NCBI RefSeq assembly: GCF_028682635.1
Contig: NZ_JANHLK010000004.1
Coordinates: forward strand, 62,001 to 126,000
From: Pseudomonas putida
Lineage (GTDB): Bacteria; Pseudomonadota; Gammaproteobacteria; Pseudomonadales; Pseudomonadaceae
DNA: 64,000 bases
Reading direction: 5' to 3'
Below are positions 57,080 to 64,000 of this stretch, one piece after another; within the stretch, counting starts at the first letter, position 1; every line of letters starts with the position of its first letter. The notes under the pieces were generated by a model that worked only from the letters and a program-made list of their open reading frames with translations, searched no databases and was not told the DNA's origin. A program made the position numbers and the translations under genes.

Positions 57080-59521
57080 TTACATCAAGATCGTTCGCTC
57101 GCTGGAATCAGGCTCGGCGAGCGACTGCTTCATCAGTTCGCTGACAACGGCCAGATCCACCGTTGTGCCGGTGCACGCAGAGATTGCCCCCATGCAGGTA
57201 TTAACATTCCCGAGCTGTTTGGCAATGGCCTTCTGCGCCACCGAGAACCCCAATTTGCCGATGCGCATGGTGGCCAGTTCCATCATGCAATCGAGGTAAC
57301 TTGAGAACAACTTCTCGTAGTCCCCTTCCTGATACGCCTTAGCCCCCTCAAACACCGCTTTCGTCATCACGACTGCACTCAATGCGAGTCCGATGGGTGC
57401 AAAAGGAATGCTGGCAATGGCGACCGCCGCGACGGCAGTATCGTAGATCAGCTTGCCGACGATCTCCCCAAGGCTGGTAGTCTTGGCATCAACGTCGTCA
57501 ATGATTTGAGCGATTGCATCGGTGTAGCAACGGGAGAAATCGCGGACTCGACTATCGAACTGCAAATGAGGGATGTCCTCGATGCTGCTGCGCTTCACTT
57601 TCTCGAGGTATGCACCGACGACTTTCTGCTGCGTGTACTTGACTCGCTTGCTGTAATAACTGCCAAGGCCCGCCGTTTTTACCGATTTGGCAAACTCGGC
57701 CAAGGGTCTGAACGATCTGCAATCCGGTGCATAGGGGGTATACAGCAGATCCTCGGCGACGCCATTGCGCATGAGGCGGAAAATATAAACGCCGTCGACC
57801 TGGCGATCTTGCAGATAAAACGTGTAGACACCCTCGCGTTGAGGGGAATCAGGATCTTCAGAATCCGGGCTTTCGCCAGGTTCCGCTTCGCGCAGCTGAT
57901 CAATGAGCCGTTCGAGCTGCTCAAATTGTTGGCGTTCAAGATGACCACTGAACAATTCTTCCAATGCTGATCGATGCATTTCATGTCGCCGCAGATCCAG
58001 GAAGACGTCGCGCTTCAAGGCATAACCCGGAGCGCCCTGATCCAGATAGTCGCGCCTCAACATGGCGATGTACTGCTCACCTGGGCGCAACGTTCTTGAC
58101 CAGCCCGGCAAATACTCGATCAGCAGGTCGGAAACAGGCGGATGACCGGGAGATAGACGAATGGACGGGTAGATTCCGGGGTTGTGGGCCGGACCACTGG
58201 CTTCGGTAATGTGATGTTCCTCGATGATCATCCGGGACAAGGTCATCTCTTTCGAGGCATCAAGCCTTACCACAATCAGGTCAGGATCGATGTCGACTGT
58301 TTCGCCGTTTTGCGCCAGGACCTCCTCTGCACACTTCTTGATCAGCCCATGGGCGAATTCCTCGTAACTGATCAGCGCTGCCTCGCGGCTTGCAAGTCGG
58401 GTTAAACCTTTGAGCTCGGTGTTCAGCCGGGCATAACATTGGCGCTGGGCTGCGGTAGCCGAGCGATAGCCTGCGGGCACTACCGCGTCCATTTCTCCCC
58501 GCAGCCAATCGACATGCTGCATAACTGCCTTGTGCAATGCACCCTCTGCACTATTCGACCATGGGCTGCGCTGGATGCCACGCCACTGAGTCGGCAGGTC
58601 TTGTACGAGTCTCATGTACGCGTCGATGCTGGCGCGTTCACTGGCGAGGGTCTGGCGGCTCAGGTAACTGCGCCCTTCGGCTTGAGCGATCCAGTCAGCC
58701 AGATGGAAAGTCAACTGCCTGAAGCTCGGGAACTCATACCAGCTCCGGCCACCCGGACCCTGCGGAGCATAAAGTACACAAGGGCCTTCTTCACCCTGTG
58801 GCCCGCAATAGACAATCATCCCCTCGAAACCGCTTTTCGAATCAACGATCGAGAGTGCTCCCATGGAATAATGCTCGTCACCCTGCGTGGCAATAGCGAC
58901 GATCTTCAGGCTATCGTCATTAATTTGTCTCTGCAGCTTCGCACTGAACGAACTCAGGGCTATACGACAACCCAAAAGAAGCTGTAGGGCCTGAAGCACG
59001 GCTTCATCCGCGTATTTCTTTTCGAATTTTTCCGCATAGAGCTTGCGCATGCTTGCGTCGAGCATCAGCTCCAGAAGATCTTCCTCATCCATGCCGGACG
59101 GCAGCGCCTCCCCTTCCAGTTTGATCTCCAGCGGGATTGCGGTGGATCCGTACAATCCGTTGAGCATGAATTCGGGAAGCGTTACGCGATTGCCCTGCAC
59201 GACCTTTTGCTTGCCGACAAAGAATGTGTGGCGAGCGTTGACGAAAACATGTTCCGGCTCGAGAACTTCACCGGTGAGAATCCGTACAACTTCCTGCGCA
59301 TAAAATCGGGCGAACGCCTTGAAGGATTTTGTTTCCCCCAGCAGTTTGTCCAGCGCCTGTTCACTTTCTGTCAGGGACTGCTCGGCGTCAAAGTAGTATT
59401 GGCGATCCTCCTCACTTGCACGCTGCAGCCAATCCGGCAGCTGTTGTGTTTGCCTGGTCGGGCGTAACACTTCTTCTTGAAGCCTGTACTTGGCCTCATT
59501 GGTTAATCCATTAATATTCAT
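57080..59521 (-). CDS. Large orphan protein resembling Pseudomonas dermonecrotic-toxin-like (DUF6543-type) proteins
   Basis: An 813-aa product with no signal peptide. I chose ATG 59521 (MNINGLTNEAKYRLQ) because AAGGAC lies 6 bases upstream. The line LPDWLQRASEEDRQYYFDAE near residue 29 and the overall plan (long alpha-helical region, acidic Ser/Pro/Asp stretch EPGESPDSEDPDSPQREG, late hydrophobic helices at residues 692-727) recall the large pseudomonad toxin-like family. Compared with the ~1500+ aa members it is short and ends soon after the hydrophobic part. Codon use is less GC-biased than neighbours. No immunity or secretion gene is adjacent. Function unproven. Confidence 0.7.
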   Translation of the reverse strand: MNINGLTNEAKYRLQEEVLRPTRQTQQLPDWLQRASEEDRQYYFDAEQSLTESEQALDKLLGETKSFKAFARFYAQEVVRILTGEVLEPEHVFVNARHTFFVGKQKVVQGNRVTLPEFMLNGLYGSTAIPLEIKLEGEALPSGMDEEDLLELMLDASMRKLYAEKFEKKYADEAVLQALQLLLGCRIALSSFSAKLQRQINDDSLKIVAIATQGDEHYSMGALSIVDSKSGFEGMIVYCGPQGEEGPCVLYAPQGPGGRSWYEFPSFRQLTFHLADWIAQAEGRSYLSRQTLASERASIDAYMRLVQDLPTQWRGIQRSPWSNSAEGALHKAVMQHVDWLRGEMDAVVPAGYRSATAAQRQCYARLNTELKGLTRLASREAALISYEEFAHGLIKKCAEEVLAQNGETVDIDPDLIVVRLDASKEMTLSRMIIEEHHITEASGPAHNPGIYPSIRLSPGHPPVSDLLIEYLPGWSRTLRPGEQYIAMLRRDYLDQGAPGYALKRDVFLDLRRHEMHRSALEELFSGHLERQQFEQLERLIDQLREAEPGESPDSEDPDSPQREGVYTFYLQDRQVDGVYIFRLMRNGVAEDLLYTPYAPDCRSFRPLAEFAKSVKTAGLGSYYSKRVKYTQQKVVGAYLEKVKRSSIEDIPHLQFDSRVRDFSRCYTDAIAQIIDDVDAKTTSLGEIVGKLIYDTAVAAVAIASIPFAPIGLALSAVVMTKAVFEGAKAYQEGDYEKLFSSYLDCMMELATMRIGKLGFSVAQKAIAKQLGNVNTCMGAISACTGTTVDLAVVSELMKQSLAEPDSSERTILM

Positions 59522-59708
59522 GCACTGTCCTTTTTGCATCCATCATTATGCAGATTGTTACTGCGAACGCCCCAATCCTGTTCAAAACTCAAACTGAATG
59601 ACTGTCACTACCGGGGCGATTCAAATTTTATAAACACTCCAGCCAGCGAAGTACACCCCGAAACTTGTGTGCATTCATGAACAGACAAAGTACCTGCCAA
59701 TTCAAACA

Positions 59709-62264
59709 TCAAGTAACAATACCTAATACTTTCGCCCTGGCCACGGCTTGCGTCCGGCGCTCCACACCCAACTTGCCGTTGATGCGTCGCGCGTGGGTCT
59801 TGACCGTATGCAAGGAAATGAACAACAGATCGGCAATCTGTTGATTGGAGTTGCCCTGCGCCACTAGCCGCAGAACCTGTATTTCACGTTGGCTCAAGCG
59901 GTTCTGGTCCGCACCCGGCGCCTGGGGATCATCGCGCGACTCGGTCACGCCAATGGCTTGCGGCAGCTGCGCCTGGCGCAACTGCAGATCGCGCAGGGCC
60001 TGTTGCAGGTTGCACCGCTCGACCAGTGCCAGTCCTTGCGCCAGTGCTTGCCGGGCAGCGTCCGCATCGCCTGCAAGCCAGGCGACTTCAGCCAGCGCCA
60101 GATGCAATTGCCCTTGCAGCGCCGTCATCCCCCGCTGCCTGGCCCGTTGCAGTTGCCCTTCAAGCCGCTCCAGAGGCGTTTGCGCCTGCCCCAGGTAAAC
60201 CTCGGTCAGGACCAGCAGCAATTCCAGGCCGTCAATCAGCTCCAGCGTGGCCGGAGGGGCTTGGCGTGCACAGGGGCCATGATAGTGACGCAACACCCGG
60301 GTCAGGGCCTGGTACGCCAGTTGCGGTCGCCCTTGTTGCAACCAGAAATGGATACTGGTGTGCAGCAAGACTCCGCGATACACGGTCTCGGGAATCCGCC
60401 GTTGCTGCATCAGCCGTTCGGCGTCGCGCAGCTGGTCGAATGCCTGGGCGTAATCGAGGCGATTCGCCGCCAGCTGGGCCAGCCCGAGGAAGCCATACAG
60501 CGCGCGTTTGTCCTGGCTGCGCAAGCAGATCTGCAGACCGGTCTCGAAGTACATGGCCGCCTGTTGCTCGCGGCCCAGGCTCAGGTTCAAGCGGCCGCGA
60601 CGCAGGGCGATCCGCCCCAACAAGGGTCCGGCATTGCCATGCTGGCTGCAGAGCAGGCCGTGCATGTGGGCGAGCAGGTCATCGGCCCTGCCGGACGCTC
60701 CGCGCTGCTCGAGCAATTGCGCGTGATCGAGCTCCAGCAAGCCTTCGAATACCAGTGAGCCGTGCGCCCGGGCGAGACACAACGCCTCCCGGCTGAGCGC
60801 CTGTGCGACGTCGAGTTCGCCCCGCAGCAAGGCCTGTTGGGTCAACCCGGACAGGCACATCAGCCGGGCAGGCCAACATTCGAGGTCGAGCTCGTCGAGC
60901 GCCTCGAGCAAGTGCGCCCGGGACGCATCCATGCGCCCCAACAAATGCAGGAGCCAACCCTGTTGAGCCTGCCAGCGTGCGATCAATTGCCGTTGCAGAA
61001 ATGCCGACGGCTGGGGGCTGAATCGCGACAATTGTTCGATGCACTCGGCGGCCTGCTCGAAGCGCCCGGCGAACAACAAGGCCGCGGTGATCAAGCCGAC
61101 CAGTTGCGGCGAGCCAAACAGCAACTCCTCGCCGCGTTGCTCGTGCAAACGCAGGAGCAAAACGACGGTCTGCTCTTCGAACAACTGCTCGAAACCGAAA
61201 TGCTGCAACAGGCTGACGGCGACCTCGAACTCCTGCGCCAGCAAGGCCTGTTCAAACGCGGCCTTCCAGTCCTGCTCGGCGACGAACCACTGGCAGGCAC
61301 GACGATGCCAGAAGCGTGCGGCCGGCCATTGTTCATCGCGCATCAAACGGCTCAGGGGAGCGAAGACCTGCAACCAGTCTGTGGAGTCTTGCCAGGGCTC
61401 GATGAAACAGCCCCGCTCCTGCAACGCACTCAGGTATTGCGCGCCCTCGCCAGCGCCGAACAGGTGATCGCTGAGCCGAGCGTTGAACCGTGGCAACTGC
61501 GCCAGCACCCGCCAGGCCTCGGCAAGCTCCGGCGCCAGATGGGCGAAGAGCTCATGCTCCAGGTAGTCGTGCAGGGTATCCGGTCGACCGTTCGGGGTGT
61601 CGTGGCGGGTCCAGTCGCATTTTTGCAGCAGCGCTATCCGCACCCCGGCGCACCAGCCACCACTGTTCCGGAAAATTCTCTCGGCACCTTTTGCGGCCAG
61701 GGCCGGCTCCAGGTGATGCAAGAGTTTTTCGATTTCATCCTGATTGAACGCCAGTGCGGCAGGCTCGGCATCGTACAGCTCGTCACCGAGCAGCAGCCGT
61801 GGCCAGTTGCATTGCGCACGTCGCCGCCCACTCAACCACCAGGTGATCATCGGGCTGCTGCCGGCCAGCAAGCGATCGAGCAACAGGTCCAGCGCCGGGT
61901 GAGGAACACGACAATAGTCATCGATAAACAGCCAGGTTGCGGTCGGTAATCGAGCCAGGTACTCCAACAATACCGACTCATCCGCCGTTGCTAGTCCCAG
62001 CGCCTGCGCCAGGCGCTGGCAAAAGCCATCGACACTGAGCGCCTCCCCCGCCATTGGCAGCCAGCGGACCTGGCAGGTTGCAGGCGCATTGAGCATGCAC
62101 TCGACGAGCAGCGCACTCTTGCCACTGCCGGCCGGCGCGCAGAGCAATTTCACCCGCGCCGTCGAGGCCAGCAACGGCTCGACCAGGCGCGCGCGATACA
62201 AGTGATGTGGAGACAATCGGGGCAGGTGTCCAGGACGGTCCAGACACGTCGTCATGGCAGTCAT
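59709..62264 (-). CDS. MalT-type LuxR-family ATP-dependent regulator
   Basis: An 851-aa STAND-type regulator. The N-terminal NTPase has the Walker A line KLLCAPAGSGKSALL and Walker B TWLFIDDYCR. A long middle of TPR-like helical repeats follows, then a C-terminal LuxR helix-turn-helix (LSQREIQVLRLVAQGNSNQQIADLLFISLHTVKTHARRINGKLGV). Such proteins bind a ligand and ATP, then activate nearby genes. The adjacent DUF1329/DUF1302 genes are the obvious candidates. Start ATG 62264 has no strong SD; ATG 62252 is possible. Confidence 0.9.
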   Translation of the reverse strand: MTAMTTCLDRPGHLPRLSPHHLYRARLVEPLLASTARVKLLCAPAGSGKSALLVECMLNAPATCQVRWLPMAGEALSVDGFCQRLAQALGLATADESVLLEYLARLPTATWLFIDDYCRVPHPALDLLLDRLLAGSSPMITWWLSGRRRAQCNWPRLLLGDELYDAEPAALAFNQDEIEKLLHHLEPALAAKGAERIFRNSGGWCAGVRIALLQKCDWTRHDTPNGRPDTLHDYLEHELFAHLAPELAEAWRVLAQLPRFNARLSDHLFGAGEGAQYLSALQERGCFIEPWQDSTDWLQVFAPLSRLMRDEQWPAARFWHRRACQWFVAEQDWKAAFEQALLAQEFEVAVSLLQHFGFEQLFEEQTVVLLLRLHEQRGEELLFGSPQLVGLITAALLFAGRFEQAAECIEQLSRFSPQPSAFLQRQLIARWQAQQGWLLHLLGRMDASRAHLLEALDELDLECWPARLMCLSGLTQQALLRGELDVAQALSREALCLARAHGSLVFEGLLELDHAQLLEQRGASGRADDLLAHMHGLLCSQHGNAGPLLGRIALRRGRLNLSLGREQQAAMYFETGLQICLRSQDKRALYGFLGLAQLAANRLDYAQAFDQLRDAERLMQQRRIPETVYRGVLLHTSIHFWLQQGRPQLAYQALTRVLRHYHGPCARQAPPATLELIDGLELLLVLTEVYLGQAQTPLERLEGQLQRARQRGMTALQGQLHLALAEVAWLAGDADAARQALAQGLALVERCNLQQALRDLQLRQAQLPQAIGVTESRDDPQAPGADQNRLSQREIQVLRLVAQGNSNQQIADLLFISLHTVKTHARRINGKLGVERRTQAVARAKVLGIVT

Positions 62265-62354
62265 AGTGGTGCGCCTTTTTATTTTTGTGGCGCCACCCTA
62301 GCCCCCTGTCGAGCGCTTATTGAAGAAGTATTCAACACACTTATCGAGCCCTAT

Positions 62355-62384
62355 AAAAAAGGTGACCACGAGGTCACCTTTTTG
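62355..62384 (-). terminator. Terminator of the DUF1329 gene
   Basis: AAAAAGGTGACC-TCG-TGGTCACCTTTTTT on the minus strand, about 20 bases past the DUF1329 stop; symmetric enough to work both ways. Confidence 0.93.
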
Positions 62385-62403
62385 TGCAAACGCTGTAGGA
62401 AAT

Positions 62404-63783
62404 CTACCTCACACCTGTACTCCGCAATGCTGCAGGCGTGTAGTCCCCGGCTTTGGCGGCGATGTTGAATTCGAAGCTGCGCTTCTCCTCGTTCTTCATC
62501 CCCAGGGCGATGTAACGACCGGCAATCAGGTCGTACAGCGCTTCAACGGTGTAGGCCGGGACCTGATGATCGTAGTAGAACTGCGCGTGCCCTTCAGCCA
62601 CCCGCCAGAGCTGGCCACGACCGTCGTAATGATCGGCCAGGGCCACCTGCCAGGTGTCTTCGTCGATGTACATGTGGCGCTTGGCATACACGTGCCGCTC
62701 ATTGGGCTTGACCGTGGCGACCACCTCCCAGACCCGATGCAGTTCATAGCGGGTCAGGTCCTGGTTGATGTGCCCGGCCTTGATCACATCGGTGTACTTG
62801 AGGTTAGGCGAGTCGAGCTTGTAGCTGTTGTAGGGGATGTACATTTCCTTCTTGCCGATCAGCTTCCAGTCATAGCGATCCGGCGCTCCGGAAAACATGT
62901 CGAAGTTGTCCGTGGTGCGCAACCCGTCGGACGAGGTGCCCACGCCGTCATAGGCCACTTGCGGTGCCCGGCGCACACGGCGCTGACCGGCGTTGTAGAT
63001 CCAGGCCTTGCGGGGTTCCTGGACCTGGTCGAGGGTTTCGTGGACCAGCAGCACGTTGCCCGCCAGGCGCGCCGGCGCGGTGACTTCCTGCTTGAAATAG
63101 TTGAGGACGTTTTCATCGCTGCCTGGCTTCAGGTCTCCCAGCAGTGACGGCACCGCCACTTCGTCCTTGAAGCGGATGACCGTGAAATCACCATTGGACT
63201 GGGGCGTGGCCTGGGTGATGGTGCGACGCAGGTTGCCGCCGTGATAACGGGTGATGTGGTTCCAGATCACCTCGACCCCGTTCTTCGGAATCGGAAAGGC
63301 GTAGTAGCGATTGCCGGTGAAATTGGCCAGGCCGTTGCCGTCATTGGTCGGCGTCACATTCAGTGCGCTGCGCTTGGCCGCCTCGTAAACCTCCGGCGGC
63401 AGTGCCGCCGTGCGATGGCTCGGATAGACCGGTATTTTGTAGGTCTCGGGGTAGCGCTTGAACATTGCGACCTGGCCATCGGACAGCTTGTCCTTGTACT
63501 GGTCGACGTTCGCGGCGGTGATGATGAACAAGGGTTTTTCATTGGCGAACGGATCGGCCAAAAAGCCCTTGCTGTCCACCGCACCCGCATTCTTGGGAAT
63601 ACCACCGGTCCAGGCTGGAATCGTTCCGGCGGCATTGCCGGCCTTCTCGGCGCCCAGGGGCGTGAGGCTGGTACCGAGCTTGTTGGCTTCTTCGGCCGAT
63701 ACCGCCGCCATCACGTTGACGGCCAGCAGGCTCAGGGCCAGGGCGGTGCCCAATTGCAGAATCATCTTGCGCATTGAATTCAT
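62404..63783 (-). CDS. DUF1329 domain-containing exported protein
   Basis: A 459-aa product with a signal peptide cut near VNVMA, followed by the family start AVSAEEANKLGTSLTPLGAEKAGNAAGTIPAWTGG. DUF1329 proteins are predicted periplasmic or outer-membrane lipoprotein-like carriers, usually encoded beside a DUF1302 barrel protein and often an RND/MMPL-type pump. Transport of hydrophobic compounds is the common guess, not shown here. The DUF1302 gene lies 15 bases upstream. Confidence 0.92.
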   Translation of the reverse strand: MNSMRKMILQLGTALALSLLAVNVMAAVSAEEANKLGTSLTPLGAEKAGNAAGTIPAWTGGIPKNAGAVDSKGFLADPFANEKPLFIITAANVDQYKDKLSDGQVAMFKRYPETYKIPVYPSHRTAALPPEVYEAAKRSALNVTPTNDGNGLANFTGNRYYAFPIPKNGVEVIWNHITRYHGGNLRRTITQATPQSNGDFTVIRFKDEVAVPSLLGDLKPGSDENVLNYFKQEVTAPARLAGNVLLVHETLDQVQEPRKAWIYNAGQRRVRRAPQVAYDGVGTSSDGLRTTDNFDMFSGAPDRYDWKLIGKKEMYIPYNSYKLDSPNLKYTDVIKAGHINQDLTRYELHRVWEVVATVKPNERHVYAKRHMYIDEDTWQVALADHYDGRGQLWRVAEGHAQFYYDHQVPAYTVEALYDLIAGRYIALGMKNEEKRSFEFNIAAKAGDYTPAALRSTGVR

Positions 63784-63798
63784 CCTTTTTCAGCCAGG

Positions 63799-64000
63799 TC
63801 AGAAGTTCACGCCAAAGCTCAACGCGACGAAATCGCGGTCTTCGAGCACGTTGTAGTCACCGCCGAAGAAGTCGGTGTAACTGAGGCTTGCGGTGTAGGT
63901 GTTGCGGTAGTCCGCATCGACGCCGAGGCTGACCGCCTTGGCCCCTTCATTGAACAGCCCGTTGGGGCCGTAGCCGGCGACGTCGTGGGACCACGACAGG
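63799..64000 (-). CDS. DUF1302 outer-membrane protein, C-terminal fragment
   Basis: Only the last 66 codons are inside the window; the frame leaves through the right edge. The visible end reads LSWSHDVAGYGPNGLF, then SLGVDADYRNTYTASLSYTDFFGG, and finishes ALSFGVNF. That is an alternating beta-strand pattern with a terminal Phe, typical of outer-membrane barrels and of the DUF1302 family that pairs with DUF1329. It was called by reading the minus strand directly. Confidence 0.85.
   Translation of the reverse strand, partial: LSWSHDVAGYGPNGLFNEGAKAVSLGVDADYRNTYTASLSYTDFFGGDYNVLEDRDFVALSFGVNF

Overview
The window reads as a chromosomal segment of a Pseudomonas of the P. fluorescens group. The grounds are high-GC coding bias, a P. 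aeruginosa-like alginate operon, dense REP/REPIN palindromes of the pseudomonad GTAGGAGC/GTGGGAGC type, and typical Pseudomonas families (DUF3509, PsiE, YebG, DauBAR, Hmp/NorR). No rRNA, tRNA, IS element, prophage or CRISPR array was seen.

Layout. (1) 1-13047: the distal part of the alginate operon, alg44 (3' end only), algK, E, G, X, L, I, J, F and A, closed by a strong terminator; algD and alg8 must lie to the left. Three REPINs sit inside the operon, and one runs through the 5' coding region of algK. (2) 13236-20624: a small membrane protein, an SDR, and a tripartite efflux operon (NodT-type lipoprotein, FUSC protein, DUF1656, HlyD-like adaptor) divergent from a LysR regulator. (3) 20695-24859: the general amino-acid ABC transporter aapJQMP. 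(4) 25326-30657: an esterase, the RNA helicase rhlB, and the D-arginine catabolic set dauB-dauA-dauR. (5) 30884-33784: flavohaemoglobin hmp, divergent from its sigma-54 activator norR, with three GT-N7-AC NorR-type sites between them. (6) 33872-39267: a YkgJ protein, a 2-hydroxyacid dehydrogenase, a DMT exporter/AraC pair, and two AT-richer orphan genes that look acquired. (7) 39325-45726: an iron-uptake run under a Fur-like box, DUF3649-PepSY-DUF3325-FecI-FecR-TonB receptor. (8) 45911-52766: a ribosome hibernation-like factor, LysR/sdaA, DUF3509/psiE, SOS gene yebG with a consensus LexA box, a leucine-dehydrogenase homologue with an altered catalytic lysine, and a SirB1-like protein. (9) 52860-57074: the homogentisate operon hmgA-fahA-maiA with its IclR regulator and operator repeats. 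(10) 57080-64000: an orphan 813-aa toxin-like protein, a MalT-type LuxR regulator, and a DUF1329/DUF1302 pair cut by the window edge.

How the genes work together. The alginate genes make, acetylate, epimerise, trim and export the polymer across the periplasm. AapJQMP, DauBA, SdaA, the leucine-dehydrogenase homologue and the homogentisate enzymes point to amino-acid catabolism as the second theme. Hmp/NorR covers nitric oxide detoxification, and the FecI/FecR system covers ferric-siderophore uptake with PepSY membrane proteins that may reduce the imported iron.

The most notable points are the REPIN incorporated into the algK signal-peptide region, the Lys-to-Val change at the catalytic position of the leucine-dehydrogenase homologue, the probable His48-to-Leu change in DauA, the three-site NorR promoter, and the orphan toxin-like gene abutting hmgR.
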